A stretch of DNA of 64,000 nt from an uncultured Cellulophaga sp. (GCA_947492955.1 CANLOV010000006.1:124001-188000); one strand, 5' to 3'. Positions 8,741-17,466 are shown, counted from the stretch's first letter. Numbers and translations are program-made. Notes: generated by a model not told the origin, from the sequence alone.

Positions 8741-9499
8741 TTATTTAGACATTCCTATAAAAACATCTATAGTTTTAGCTTCTTCAGATTTAGAGAACTC
8801 TTCTTTAATTCTTTCAAAAAACGCTAGCGCTTTCCCTTTATTTTCTAACTCTAATGCTACAACCCCTGCTTTGTATAAAAACTTAGGTGTAGTATAATCA
8901 TTTGTATTATGAGAAATAGCTTTTTCATAATATCCTAAAGCATCTTCTGGCTGGTTTAATTGTACAAAAGCATCTCCTATACCACCTTTTGCTAAAGCTC
9001 CTAAAATAGCATCATCCGAAGAAAAATCTTCTAAATAAGAAATTGCTTCTTGGTATTTCTGCATATTTAAATATGCCATTCCTGCAGAATAACTAGATAA
9101 ATTTGCTGCTTTAGTTCCGCTATACTCTTCTATAATATCTAAAAAGCCATATTTACCTTCTGCTCCGTTTAATGATAGTGTAAACAAAGAATCTTTCTCC
9201 GTTGCACTTTCTAAAGCTTGATTAAAATATTGCTGTGGATAATATAATTCGTTCTGTGCACTTATTTCTTTAGGTTTAGATACAAACTGGTTGTATGCTA
9301 AATAACCTAAAACGGCAACAGCTATAACACCAATAAAGCCAAGAATATAATTTTGATTTTGAGAAACCCACTCTTCGGATTTGGAAGCACTCTCGTCTAA
9401 AGTATTAAATACTTCTGCTGTTGTGCTCTCTTGCTCATCAACTATAATTTCTTCTTCTACGTTCTTTGGTTTATATCCTCGCTTCTTGTATGTTGCCAT
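8741..9499 (-). CDS. Membrane-anchored tetratricopeptide repeat protein (YfgM-like architecture)
   Basis: A 252-residue protein with a charged N-terminal segment, one transmembrane helix (about 50-70, YILGFIGVIAVAVLGYLAYN), and TPR-type helical repeats to the end (YLNMQKYQEAISYLEDF, AFVQLNQPEDALGYYEKAI, LYKAGVVALELENKGKALAFFERI). The topology, a short cytosolic tail with TPRs outside, matches YfgM-like periplasmic scaffold proteins. Partner and function cannot be read from the sequence. It is the first gene of the ribH operon and is divergent from recF. Confidence 0.8.
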   Translation of the reverse strand: MATYKKRGYKPKNVEEEIIVDEQESTTAEVFNTLDESASKSEEWVSQNQNYILGFIGVIAVAVLGYLAYNQFVSKPKEISAQNELYYPQQYFNQALESATEKDSLFTLSLNGAEGKYGFLDIIEEYSGTKAANLSSYSAGMAYLNMQKYQEAISYLEDFSSDDAILGALAKGGIGDAFVQLNQPEDALGYYEKAISHNTNDYTTPKFLYKAGVVALELENKGKALAFFERIKEEFSKSEEAKTIDVFIGMSK

Positions 9500-9519
9500 T
9501 TTTCATTTTATTAATCGCG

Positions 9520-9527
9520 CAAAAATA
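9520..9527 (-). promoter_or_regulatory. Putative -7 box for the TPR-protein/ribH operon
   Basis: On the minus strand the octamer TATTTTTG matches the Bacteroidota -7 element TAnnTTTG exactly and lies about 20 bp before the ATG at 9499. No convincing -33 TTTG is present at the right spacing. Confidence 0.5.
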
Positions 9528-9731
9528 AAGTTTTTATTGAATTTTGGAAGCTTATTTATTCGATATTTTTCGATATTTTGCACCTTATTAAGTAAAAAAG
9601 CTATTTCTAGGGCTTTTCTCTTACTTAAGAATATAATTATAAAGCTTAAAACAAATTAAATATTTTACATTTTATCTGCTTTACAAGTAAGATATTCAAA
9701 AATAAAATTCCATTTTTATCATTACCATAGA

Positions 9732-10811
9732 ATGTTTCTAAAAAAATTATCCCTATTAAATTATAAAAATTTTTCGTCTCAAGATTTTAATTTTGATGCT
9801 AAAATAAACTGCTTTGTGGGGAGCAATGGCATTGGAAAAACAAATATTTTAGATGCCATATACCACCTTTCTTTTAGCAAAAGTTATTTTAACCCTGTAG
9901 CAACACAAAATATTAAGCACGGAGAAGATTTTTTTGTGATTGATGGTGAGTTTGAAAAAAATGACAGGGCAGAAAAAATACTTTGTAGCTTAAAAAAGGG
10001 AATGAAAAAAGTGGTAAAACGCAATGGTAAGGCTTACGAAAAATTCTCGGACCATATTGGTTTTTTACCTTTAGTTATTATATCTCCTGCCGATAGCAAT
10101 TTAATTACAGAAGGCAGCGATACCCGTAGAAAATTTATTGATGGTGTTATTTCCCAATCCGATAAAGCTTACCTACAAACAATTATAAAGTATAATAAAA
10201 TACTATCGCAGCGTAATTCTTTATTAAAATATTTTGCGGCTAACCACACTTTCGACGCTACTACTTTAAGTGTATATAATGAACAATTAGAACAATTTGG
10301 TACAGAAATTTTTAATAAAAGAATAGCTTTTTTAGATACTTTTATCCCCATTTTTAAAGCGCAATACGCTGCAATATCTGGAGGTAAAGAAGAAGTAAAC
10401 ATTACCTATGACAGTAAATTATTAGATACCAATTTACTTACCTTGTTAGAGAATAATTTAGAAAAAGATAGGGCGCTACAATATACTAGTGTTGGTATAC
10501 ACAAAGACGACCTAAGTTTTAAAATAACCGAATACCCAGTTAAAAAATTTGGGAGCCAGGGACAACAAAAATCATTCTTAATAGCACTAAAATTAGCACA
10601 GTTTAATTTTATAAAAGAACAAGCAAAAACAACACCTATACTACTTCTAGATGATATTTTTGATAAGTTAGATGAAAACAGAGTAGCGCAAATTGTAACT
10701 TTGGTTGACAATGATAATTTTGGGCAAATTTTCATAAGCGATACACATGCAGAACGAACCGAAAATGTGGTAAAAACAATACATCAGTCTTATAAAATAT
10801 TTAAGTTATGA
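9732..10811 (+). CDS. recF: DNA replication and repair protein RecF
   Basis: An SMC-like ATPase that helps load RecA at gapped DNA. Walker A is GSNGIGKT at residues 30-37, the ABC signature is FGSQGQQKS around 272, and Walker B is [14 protein letters not shown] around 301. Length 359 is normal. Its last 4 bases overlap the start of a lipoprotein gene, which itself abuts a DUF721 gene. recF is not next to dnaN here, which lies 31 kb away. Confidence 0.97.
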   Translation: MFLKKLSLLNYKNFSSQDFNFDAKINCFVGSNGIGKTNILDAIYHLSFSKSYFNPVATQNIKHGEDFFVIDGEFEKNDRAEKILCSLKKGMKKVVKRNGKAYEKFSDHIGFLPLVIISPADSNLITEGSDTRRKFIDGVISQSDKAYLQTIIKYNKILSQRNSLLKYFAANHTFDATTLSVYNEQLEQFGTEIFNKRIAFLDTFIPIFKAQYAAISGGKEEVNITYDSKLLDTNLLTLLENNLEKDRALQYTSVGIHKDDLSFKITEYPVKKFGSQGQQKSFLIALKLAQFNFIKEQAKTTPILLLDDIFDKLDENRVAQIVTLVDNDNFGQIFISDTHAERTENVVKTIHQSYKIFKL

Positions 10812-11227
10812 AAAAGTATTTTTTTCTAATCTACATTTTAATAGTAAGCAGTTGTGCTTCTAAAATCTCTAAAGAAGATATTTCTTATTTAAATGGATAC
10901 TGGGAAATAAGTAAGGTTACTTTCCCCGACGGTTCTTCTAAAGACTACAAAGTTAACAGTAGTATAGACTATATTAAAGTTGATAATTTAAAAGGTTATA
11001 AAAAGAAAGTACAACCCACATTAAATGGTTCTTATATAACTACCAATGATGCCGAATGTTTTACTATCTTTATAAACGAATCTGTTTTTGAAATCTATTA
11101 CAAAAACAATTTAAGCGAATGGAAAGAACGCATTGTAAAACTTTCTAAAGACCATTTTGCCATTATGAATGAAGAGGGTATTATTTATGATTATAAAAAA
11201 TACATACCTATTAATGTAGAAAAGTAA
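10808..11227 (+). CDS. Small lipoprotein with lipocalin-like features
   Basis: A 139-residue predicted lipoprotein with the lipobox IVSSC at residues 12-16. The mature part is rich in beta strands and contains [15 protein letters not shown] near the front, the common first strand of lipocalin-like (DUF4488-type) domains, but I do not recognise a defined family. It overlaps the recF stop by 4 bp and shares its own last base with the ATG of the DUF721 gene, so translation of the three is coupled. Confidence 0.7.
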   Translation: MKKYFFLIYILIVSSCASKISKEDISYLNGYWEISKVTFPDGSSKDYKVNSSIDYIKVDNLKGYKKKVQPTLNGSYITTNDAECFTIFINESVFEIYYKNNLSEWKERIVKLSKDHFAIMNEEGIIYDYKKYIPINVEK

Positions 11228-11523
11228 TGATTAAAAGAAAAAAAGAAAACATACCATTAAGCGAAGCTTTGCAAGATTTTATTACTGTAAATAAATTACA
11301 AAAAGGAATTGATAGTGTAAACGTAAAAGAAGCTTGGGTAAACATTATGGGAAAAGGTGTAAATAACTATACCACAGCTGTAGAATTACGAAGTAGCACA
11401 CTATTTATTTCCTTATCTTCTTCTGTTCTTAGAGAAGAGTTAAGTTATGGTAAATCTAAAATAATTACCATGCTTAACGAGGAATTAGGAAAAGAAGTTA
11501 TAACTAAAGTAGTATTGCGATAA
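11227..11523 (+). CDS. DUF721 domain protein (DciA-related)
   Basis: Ninety-eight residues of the DUF721 family. Members related to DciA help load the replicative helicase in bacteria that lack DnaC. The segment VNVKEAWVNIMGKGVNNYTTAVELRSSTLFISLSS is the conserved core. The protein contains only this domain and no extra DNA-binding tail. The position downstream of recF mirrors the dnaA-dnaN-recF-DUF721 order known in Actinobacteria. The replication role is inferred from the family. Confidence 0.85.
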   Translation: MIKRKKENIPLSEALQDFITVNKLQKGIDSVNVKEAWVNIMGKGVNNYTTAVELRSSTLFISLSSSVLREELSYGKSKIITMLNEELGKEVITKVVLR

Positions 11524-11527
11524 GCAA

Positions 11528-11559
11528 AAAACCTTCAAGAACAATATCTTGAAGGTTTT
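11528..11559. terminator. Bidirectional terminator between the DUF721 gene and ndk
   Basis: A perfect 13-bp stem (arms 11528-11540 and 11547-11559, loop of 6). Its ends are A- and T-runs, so it gives a T-tract in both directions. It sits between convergent genes that end at 11523 and 11581. Confidence 0.9.
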
Positions 11560-11580
11560 GCAAAACTATAATAATATTTT

Positions 11581-12000
11581 CTAGTATATTTCTCTACCTG
11601 AAAAATGAAAAGCTCCTTCTATCGCTGCATTTTCATCACTATCTGATCCGTGTACTGCATTTTCTCCTATTGATGTAGCATACAATTTACGAATAGTACC
11701 ATCTGCTGCTTCTGCTGGGTTTGTTGCACCAATTAATGCTCTAAAATCCTCCACAGCATTATCTTTTTCTAAAATAGCAGCAACAATAGGTCCCCTAGTC
11801 ATAAATTCAACTAAATCTCCATAAAAAGGGCGCTCTTTATGTACACTATAAAATTCTTGCGCATCTCTCTTACTAAGTTGCGTATATTTCATAGCAACAA
11901 TTTTAAATCCTGAAGCTGTAATTTTCTCTAAAATACCACCAATATGCCCATTTTCTACAGCATCTGGTTTAAGCATGGTAAACGTTCTATTTCCTGACAT
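11581..12000 (-). CDS. ndk: Nucleoside-diphosphate kinase
   Basis: Transfers the gamma-phosphate between nucleoside tri- and diphosphates. The 139-residue chain has [11 protein letters not shown] at the start, the catalytic His in [15 protein letters not shown], and the terminal segment [11 protein letters not shown]. It is monocistronic: a strong own promoter is present upstream and a hairpin follows. Confidence 0.98.
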   Translation of the reverse strand: MSGNRTFTMLKPDAVENGHIGGILEKITASGFKIVAMKYTQLSKRDAQEFYSVHKERPFYGDLVEFMTRGPIVAAILEKDNAVEDFRALIGATNPAEAADGTIRKLYATSIGENAVHGSDSDENAAIEGAFHFSGREIY

Positions 12001-12016
12001 TTATTTAATTTTTATG

Positions 12017-12047
12017 CAAAAGTACATTTTATTAATTAAGACACAAA
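12017..12047 (-). promoter_or_regulatory. ndk promoter
   Basis: On the minus strand TTTG (12044-12047) is followed by exactly 19 bp and then TACTTTTG (12017-12024), a full match to the Bacteroidota promoter TTTG-N19-TAnnTTTG. It lies just before the stop codon of the upstream PhoD-like gene (12050) and 17 bp from the ndk ATG. Confidence 0.85.
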
Positions 12048-12049
12048 GC

Positions 12050-13072
12050 CTAATAGTTTTGTTGTATTTTACTTAACATTTCTCCATTGTCTCCCATCAT
12101 CATAAAAGATATTTGTTTGTTCTTAAAATTAAATTGTAATACTCCAAAGCTCTTTTTAGAAACTACCTTACCTACCCTATATGGGTTATACTCACTAGAA
12201 AAACTAGAATAAGAATGTGTAAGTCCGCTACTTGTAAAATCTATTAAAGGATAAGACAAGTCTTCTACTTTTGTTTTAGAAAATTCTGAAATATGCCTAT
12301 CTCCAGAAATAATACTAACGCCTTTTGCTTTAGAATTTGTTATTAACTGCTTTAACTTATCTACCTCGTGCGGAAAATTACCCCAACACTCAAACCCATG
12401 TTTATTAGATAAAAACTGAATGCTACTTACCAATATATTAAAATCTGCCTTTGAGTTTTTTAATTCACTCGCCAGCCAATTCCATTGTTTTTCCCCTAAA
12501 ATTGTACCCTCTCCGTATGTATTTGGTTTATGTCTTTTTTTTGTTGCGGTATCTGGTGTAAGTGCTGTTCTAAAATATCGTGTATCTAAAACTATAACCT
12601 TTATTTTATTATCAGCGTAATTATGTGCCGCATATACTCCTTCCCTATCCCTCCTTACATCGTTTTTAGGTACCCCCATAAAGTTTAAGAATTCTTGCTG
12701 ACTTCCTTTTTTAAACTCAAATTCTTCTCCTCCATCATTTAAACCATAATCATGATCATCCCAGGTTCCTATTACAGGTATTTTACTTCTTAACCTTTTA
12801 TAAGCTTCCACTTCATTTTGAGCTGAATAGACATTTTGCAATTTTTTCATATTATCTGTATCAGCATAAACAATATCTCCTCCCCATATCCATACATCAG
12901 GGCTAGTAGCTAAAACATCATCCCACAAATTATTGGGTACATTATGCTTATTACAAGATCCAAAAGCGATTGTAAAATCTGAAGATGATAGATTTATATT
13001 ATCATTTTGTTTATAAGATTTACAACTTATAAATAAATAAAAAAGGAAACACCAAACACATACTCTTTTCAT
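12050..13072 (-). CDS. PhoD-like metallophosphoesterase lipoprotein
   Basis: A 340-residue enzyme of the alkaline phosphatase D family (metal-dependent phosphodiesterase/monoesterase). A lipobox FISC (Cys17) predicts a lipoprotein facing the periplasm or the outer membrane. Metal-binding motifs are FGSCNKH near 37, WIWGGDIVYAD around 60, TWDDHDYGLND around 104, and ISGDRHISEF around 256. It is shorter than classical PhoD because the N-terminal fibronectin-like domain is missing. It is divergent from the nrnA-like gene. Natural substrate unknown. Confidence 0.88.
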   Translation of the reverse strand: MKRVCVWCFLFYLFISCKSYKQNDNINLSSSDFTIAFGSCNKHNVPNNLWDDVLATSPDVWIWGGDIVYADTDNMKKLQNVYSAQNEVEAYKRLRSKIPVIGTWDDHDYGLNDGGEEFEFKKGSQQEFLNFMGVPKNDVRRDREGVYAAHNYADNKIKVIVLDTRYFRTALTPDTATKKRHKPNTYGEGTILGEKQWNWLASELKNSKADFNILVSSIQFLSNKHGFECWGNFPHEVDKLKQLITNSKAKGVSIISGDRHISEFSKTKVEDLSYPLIDFTSSGLTHSYSSFSSEYNPYRVGKVVSKKSFGVLQFNFKNKQISFMMMGDNGEMLSKIQQNY

Positions 13073-13096
13073 AAAAATTCATTAAATAATCAAACA

Positions 13097-13146
13097 CAAA
13101 AATAAAGCATTGTATTTTAAGTCTATGTTATAAAATTGTATATTCG
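13097..13146. promoter_or_regulatory. Divergent promoter region, PhoD-like gene / nrnA-like gene
   Basis: In the 79-bp spacer the minus strand carries an exact -7 octamer TATTTTTG (13097-13104) for the PhoD-like gene. The plus strand carries TATATTCG (13139-13146), one mismatch from TAnnTTTG, with TTTT 20 bp upstream, for the nrnA-like gene. The plus-strand 5' leader would be only a few bases long. Confidence 0.5.
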
Positions 13147-13151
13147 CTTGC

Positions 13152-14165
13152 ATGAATTTAGAAGACATTAAAGCAACGAAACAACTGCTTTCTATACCAC
13201 AAAAAATTGTAATAATACCTCATAAAAATCCAGATGGTGATGCTATCGGCTCTACTTTAGGCTTATTACATTATCTTAAAAATGAAGGCAAAGAAGCTGT
13301 TATTGTTGCCCCTAATGATTATCCAAAATTTTTAAAATGGATGCCTGGCAACGAATCTATTTTAAACTTTGAAAAAGATTTTACACCAGCAAGAAAAGCA
13401 ATACAAGAAGCTACTGTAATTTTTACCTTAGATTTTAATCATTTAGGAAGAGTAGATCATATGCAACCTTTCTTAGAGGAGGCTACGGCAACTTTTGTTA
13501 TGATAGACCACCACCAAGAACCAGCTGATTATGCTACTATAATGTATTCTGATGTTAGCATGAGTTCTACGTGTGAAATGGTGTATAATTTTATTAAAAA
13601 TATTGATACTACCGATAAAATAACTCCGGAAATTGCCAATTGTTTGTATACGGGTATAATGACAGATACTGGCTCTTTTAAATTTCCGTCTACAACCAGT
13701 ACAACCCACAGAATAATCGCAGACCTTATAGACAAAGGAGCAGAGAAAACTACTATTCATAATAGTATTTATGATAATAATACGCCAAGTAGATTACACC
13801 TATTAGGATGTGCTTTAAAAAACATGGTGATTCTAGAAAAATATAGTACTGTTTACATAACATTAAGTCAAGAAGAATTAGATACTAATAATTACAAAAA
13901 AGGAGATACCGAAGGTTTTGTTAATTACGGACTTACATTAGAAGGCATAAAATTTGCTGTAATTTTTATTGAAGATAAAGACCAAGGAATTATAAAAATA
14001 TCATTTAGGTCTCAAGGCGATTTTTCTGTGAATGAATTTGCTAGAACATATTTTGAAGGGGGCGGACACACAAATGCTTCCGGAGGAAAAAGCACTGTTA
14101 CATTAAAAGAAACTACCGATTACTTTGTATCCTTATTAGAAAAATGCCAAGATTTAAAAGCATGA
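13152..14165 (+). CDS. nrnA: DHH/DHHA1 phosphoesterase (NrnA-like oligoribonuclease)
   Basis: A bifunctional nanoRNase/pAp-phosphatase-type enzyme that removes 2-5-mer RNA and pAp. Mn-binding motifs are NPDGDAIGST (26-35), TLDFNHLGR around 96, the family-defining DHH in MIDHHQEP around 118, and a downstream TGIMTDTGSF with another metal Asp. The DHHA1 substrate motif GGGHTNASGG is at about 302. Length 337 fits NrnA. The stop TGA overlaps the ATG of gldI (ATGA), so translation is coupled. The symbol rests on family resemblance; RecJ-like relatives have extra domains that are absent here. Confidence 0.85.
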   Translation: MNLEDIKATKQLLSIPQKIVIIPHKNPDGDAIGSTLGLLHYLKNEGKEAVIVAPNDYPKFLKWMPGNESILNFEKDFTPARKAIQEATVIFTLDFNHLGRVDHMQPFLEEATATFVMIDHHQEPADYATIMYSDVSMSSTCEMVYNFIKNIDTTDKITPEIANCLYTGIMTDTGSFKFPSTTSTTHRIIADLIDKGAEKTTIHNSIYDNNTPSRLHLLGCALKNMVILEKYSTVYITLSQEELDTNNYKKGDTEGFVNYGLTLEGIKFAVIFIEDKDQGIIKISFRSQGDFSVNEFARTYFEGGGHTNASGGKSTVTLKETTDYFVSLLEKCQDLKA

Positions 14166-14713
14166 GATATTTAATTGTAATATTAATTATAATAGGTATA
14201 AGTAGCTGCGGAGAAGCAGAATCTAGAAAACCTATAAAAGTAAAAACAGGCAGTATTTTTAAAGAATCTATAGCCCGTAACAAAAAACTATTAGCAGAGG
14301 AAGAAAAATTAATTCAAAAAATAATTGCTAAAGATTCTGTAAACAATTATTTATTAAGTAATACTGGCTCATCTTACTATTATAACAGTAAAAATGATAC
14401 TGCAAGCTATTTACCCAAAACTGATGATTTAGTATCCTTTACCTATGATATAAAAAGTTTTACAAACGACACTATTTATTCAAAATCTGATATTGGAGTT
14501 ATTACGTATAAGGTAGATAAAGACAAATTATTCCCAGGTTTAAGAAGTAGTATTAAATTATTAAAAGAAAAAGAAATAGCAACTTTTTTATATCCTTCAT
14601 CTAGAGCATATGGCTATCATGGAGACAATAACAAAATTGGGCCTAACACACCAATAAAAGCAACTATAACAATATTAAAAATTAACAAAACTACGGACAG
14701 TATTCAAAATTAA
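14162..14713 (+). CDS. gldI: Gliding motility lipoprotein GldI (FKBP-type peptidyl-prolyl isomerase)
   Basis: A lipoprotein with lipobox IGISSC (Cys16) and a C-terminal FKBP domain (VSFTYDIKS, KLFPGLRSSIKLLKEKEIATFLYPSSRAYGYHG, TPIKATITILKI). GldI of Flavobacterium is a membrane lipoprotein isomerase thought to assist folding of gliding/T9SS components. The open frame reaches back to an ATG at 14144, but the ATG at 14162 gives a standard lipoprotein signal peptide and the ATGA overlap with the preceding gene, so I use it. Another isomerase gene follows after 14 bp. Confidence 0.85.
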   Translation: MRYLIVILIIIGISSCGEAESRKPIKVKTGSIFKESIARNKKLLAEEEKLIQKIIAKDSVNNYLLSNTGSSYYYNSKNDTASYLPKTDDLVSFTYDIKSFTNDTIYSKSDIGVITYKVDKDKLFPGLRSSIKLLKEKEIATFLYPSSRAYGYHGDNNKIGPNTPIKATITILKINKTTDSIQN

Positions 14714-14727
14714 AATCAATTTAAAAA

Positions 14728-15870
14728 ATGAAAAAAGTATACGTATTATTTTTAGCTATAACATTAGCATTAACCGCTTGTAAGTCTAGCAAACAAAAAG
14801 ATTTAGGTGATGGTATTTTTGCAGGTATAAAAACAAATAAAGGAGAAATTATTGTAAAATTAGAAAGCGAAAAAACACCTGTTACCGTTGCTAGTTTTGT
14901 ATCCTTAGCAGAAGGAAAAAGCCCTTTTGTTTCTGATGATTTTAAAGGAAAAAAATATTTCGACAGTCTTAGTTTCCATAGAATTATTAAAGACTTTATG
15001 ATACAGGGAGGAGACCCAACAGGTACTGGTTCTGGTAATCCTGGATATAAATTTAAAGATGAATTTCACGATTCTTTAACTCATAGCAAAGCAGGTATAT
15101 TATCTATGGCAAATTCTGGTCCTAGAACAAACGGAAGTCAGTTTTTTATAACACACAAAGAAACTCCTTTTCTAAATGGTAAACATACTGTTTTTGGAGA
15201 AGTAGTAAATGGATTAGAAGTAGTAGACTCTATCGCAAATGTTAAAACTGGACCTGGAGACAGACCAGAGTCTCCTATTATTATGGAAACCGTAGAGATT
15301 ATAAGAAATGGCAAAGAAGCAAGAAAGTTTGACGCCGTACAAATAATGACCGATTATTTTGCTGAAGAAGAAGTTAGGTTAAAAGAAGAGAAAAAGAAAG
15401 AAGCTGCAAGAGCCAAAAAACTAAAAGCTATTACTAGCCAATTTGTTGGTAATATTCCGCAACAAAAGAAAAAAGCAAAAACACTTGCTTCTGGCTTAAA
15501 GATATTTACGCTAAAAAAAGGTACAGGAGAAAAACCAAAAGTTGGCGATAAAGTAAATGTTTTTTATGCTGGATATTTAGAATCTGGTTCTCTTTTTGAT
15601 TCTAACGTAGAGGAAACATCAACGCTATACGGACAATTTAATCCTAGAAGAAAAGCTGGTGGCGGATACAATGCTTACCCAATGGATTACAGTCCTGATG
15701 CTGGTTTAATTGCTGGTTTTAAAGAAGGTTTATTAAATATGGCTGTAGGAGATAAAGTTCGCTTATTTATACCTGCACATTTAGGATATGGTTCTCAAGG
15801 ATCAGGAAGAACTATTCCTCCTAATTCTGATTTAGTATTTGATTTAGAAATCACAGGAATTGCTAAATAA
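14728..15870 (+). CDS. Lipoprotein with fused cyclophilin and FKBP peptidyl-prolyl isomerase domains
   Basis: A 380-residue protein with lipobox ALTACKSS (Cys18). Residues about 35-195 are a cyclophilin domain (FHRIIKDFMIQGGDPTGTGSG, GILSMANSGPRTNGSQFFIT, NGKHTVFGEVV). A Lys/Glu-rich helix (about 215-240) links it to an FKBP domain, about 255-380 (VNVFYAGYLESGSLFDSN, AGFKEGLLNMAVGDKVRLFIPAHLGYG, NSDLVFDLEI). Two unrelated isomerase folds on one lipid-anchored chain suggest an envelope folding factor working beside GldI. The gene is followed by a hairpin that lies inside the neighbouring insertion sequence. Confidence 0.93.
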   Translation: MKKVYVLFLAITLALTACKSSKQKDLGDGIFAGIKTNKGEIIVKLESEKTPVTVASFVSLAEGKSPFVSDDFKGKKYFDSLSFHRIIKDFMIQGGDPTGTGSGNPGYKFKDEFHDSLTHSKAGILSMANSGPRTNGSQFFITHKETPFLNGKHTVFGEVVNGLEVVDSIANVKTGPGDRPESPIIMETVEIIRNGKEARKFDAVQIMTDYFAEEEVRLKEEKKKEAARAKKLKAITSQFVGNIPQQKKKAKTLASGLKIFTLKKGTGEKPKVGDKVNVFYAGYLESGSLFDSNVEETSTLYGQFNPRRKAGGGYNAYPMDYSPDAGLIAGFKEGLLNMAVGDKVRLFIPAHLGYGSQGSGRTIPPNSDLVFDLEITGIAK

Positions 15871-15880
15871 TTATATGAAA

Positions 15881-15906
15881 TGTCTAGTCCTAAATAACCG
15901 ATACAG
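15881..15906 (+). repeat. IS left terminal inverted repeat
   Basis: Imperfect partner of 17432-17457. The shared core is GTCCTAAA, with the conserved outer TG and inner ACAG typical of IS3-family ends. Confidence 0.75.
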
Positions 15907-15931
15907 ATTATTAAAGAATTAAATTTATTAC

Positions 15932-16840
15932 TTAAAGTTCAACGATGCTAGCATCGTTGAACTTTTTTGATTTATATATTGTTCTTTTGAGTTTATCTTG
16001 TTTATGCATATGTAAAGGTGTTAGTATATGATTTGATATATGCGGTCTTTTATTATTGTAAATTTTGATTGAATTTATAATCAGCTGTTTTTTAATATCT
16101 ATGTTTTCAATATTTTTATCGATATCAAACTCTTGTTTTAATATTCCATTGATTCTTTCAGCTATCGCATTCTCATAAGAATCATACTTTTCTGTCATAC
16201 TAGACTTTATATTGTTTTGGCTTAATAATTTTTGATATTCATTGGAACAGTATTATAACCCCCTGTCAGAATGATCTATTAACGGTTGAACCTTATCGTT
16301 TCTGTTATTTAATGCCATTTCAAGAGCTCTTAAAGAACCGTCCAATGCAAGAGTATTAGATACATCATATCCCATTATTTTCTTAGAATAAGCATCTGTA
16401 ATCAAAGCTAGATATGAGGGATTATTTCTAGTTCCTACATAAGTAATATCACTAACCCAAATTTGCTCTGGACACACTATATCTAAGTTACTTACTATAT
16501 TCTTGTGCTTTCTAAATCTATGATGTGAGTCCGTAGTAATATGGTAGCTTCTCTTAGGTCTTATAAGCATATGATTTGCTTTGAGTATTCTAAAAAGCTA
16601 TCCCTACCTATTTTTAAAAAGCTTAGCTCTTCTTTCAAAATATGATATAGTTTTCTGGTTCCCAACTTAGGCATAAGATTCCGCACTCCTTTTACTAATC
16701 TTATGACTTTTTTTACTACGGACTGTTTGTATATTCTTGACTTAATAGAACGATAGTATACCTGCCTATCAAGCCCAAGTAAATTACAGGTAGAAACTAT
16801 TGTTTCTTTGTGTTCTTCTTTGAAGATTTTGATAACTCGG
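15932..16840 (-). pseudogene. IS3-family transposase orfB (DDE integrase), two inactivating mutations
   Basis: The conceptual product starts in the -1 frame overlapping the end of orfA (VIKIFKEEHKETIVSTCNLLGL and onwards). A one-base deletion near 16588 shifts the frame just before the segment LKANHMLIRPKRSYH. Further on, an in-frame TAA at 16253-16255 replaces the Gln expected in DHSDRG-x-QYCS. The two visible open parts are 16253-16570 and 15932-16198. Catalytic residues are otherwise present: Asp in WVSDITYVG, Asp in LALITDAYSK and Glu in NAIAERINGILKQEF. The last ten codons lie in a perfect 30-bp palindrome. Confidence 0.88.
15935..15964. terminator. Perfect 30-bp palindrome at the IS left end, terminator-like
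   Basis: The arms 15935-15949 and 15950-15964 are exactly complementary, and a run of six T follows on the plus strand. The palindrome begins at the base next to the orfB stop codon and encodes its last residues. On the plus strand it would end transcripts from the gldI/PPIase operon. Confidence 0.7.
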
Positions 16841-17231
16841 GCTTGTAATTTTTTCTGATTTCAATATCATATTCCTTCTCTGCCATATTAACAAGCATAT
16901 CAAAAATGATTACTTTCTTGTCTGCTCGCTCGGCTAGATATTCTGCTCGAGCTTTTTGTTTCTCCAAAAGTTTGACTTTTGCCTCAAGTTCTACTATTCT
17001 TTGTTCTGGAGTCTTGTCTATTGAAGCTATATTAAGATTTTCCCAATCAAAATTACCATATTTTCGCAACCAAGAGCTAATAGTACTTCTGGCTTGAATA
17101 TCATATTTAAGATGAGCTGAAAGCCTATCTAGTTCTCCTGATTCAATTTGTTCTACTACTTGAAGCTTAAAAGAAAGCGAATAGTCTTTTTGGATTCTTT
17201 TTACATAACCAATCTTTACGGGTGTTTTCAT
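16797..17231 (-). CDS. IS3-family transposase orfA (helix-turn-helix protein)
   Basis: A 144-residue DNA-binding subunit. Residues about 12-55 are the HTH (FKLQVVEQIESGELDRLSAHLKYDIQARSTISSWLRKYG). A heptad-type coiled coil follows around 68-95 (PEQRIVELEAKVKLLEKQKARAEYLAERADKK), used for multimerisation. The frame is intact. orfB overlaps its end in the -1 frame. With orfB dead, orfA alone might still bind the IS ends but cannot transpose. Confidence 0.9.
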   Translation of the reverse strand: MKTPVKIGYVKRIQKDYSLSFKLQVVEQIESGELDRLSAHLKYDIQARSTISSWLRKYGNFDWENLNIASIDKTPEQRIVELEAKVKLLEKQKARAEYLAERADKKVIIFDMLVNMAEKEYDIEIRKNYKPELSKSSKKNTKKQ

Positions 17232-17384
17232 TACTCTAAAATTTTAGTGTATCGCTATTTCAGAACGGGATATTCTAAAATATTAAAAAAATTTAGATGA
17301 TAAACCTATAAAATAGCGAAGCCTTTAAAACATGACCATACTTGAGTCTTAATTAGAAAATACATAATTTTATACACAACAAAA

Positions 17385-17412
17385 AATCCAGCGAACCTAA
17401 CTTCGCTGGATT
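17385..17412 (-). terminator. Terminator hairpin inside the IS right end
   Basis: An 11-bp perfect stem (17385-17395 and 17402-17412, 6-base loop) with six T downstream on the minus strand. It lies 54 bp after the carB stop, upstream of orfA and inside the terminal repeats. It therefore ends carB transcripts and shields the transposase genes from read-through. Confidence 0.85.
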
Positions 17413-17431
17413 GATTTGATTATTTAATAAA

Positions 17432-17457
17432 CTGTCAACCTATTTTAGGACGACTCA
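17432..17457 (-). repeat. IS right terminal inverted repeat
   Basis: Read on the minus strand this begins TGAGTCGTCCTAAAATAGG and ends GACAG. It aligns with the left end with one gap and scattered mismatches, and it lies upstream of orfA, as expected for the left-hand (orfA-proximal) end of an IS3 element. Confidence 0.75.
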
Positions 17458-17466
17458 ATATTCAAT

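Larger units (their letters stand above)
15881..17457 (-). mobile_element. Decayed IS3-family insertion sequence
   Basis: About 1577 bp between imperfect terminal inverted repeats of about 26 bp. The left end (15881-15906) begins TGTCTAGTCCTAAATA and the right end (17432-17457, read inward) begins TGAGTCGTCCTAAAATA; both share GTCCTAAA and end in ACAG. Inside are orfA and orfB in the usual -1 frame relation. No target-site duplication is visible (AAA on the left, ATA on the right), and orfB is broken twice, so the copy is old and immobile. It lies 10 bp after the PPIase stop and 9 bp after the carB stop. Confidence 0.88.

Noticed and set aside
9381-9659. 92-codon plus-strand frame upstream of recF
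   Set aside because: Half of it is antisense to the TPR protein gene and the rest is A/T-rich spacer; no features.
17370-17378. TTATACACA, a DnaA-box match (also TTATGCACA at 22732-22740 and TTATACACC at 20759-20767)
   Set aside because: Single isolated sites in A/T-rich DNA, one inside a gene and one inside the IS. No cluster and no unwinding element, so not an origin.
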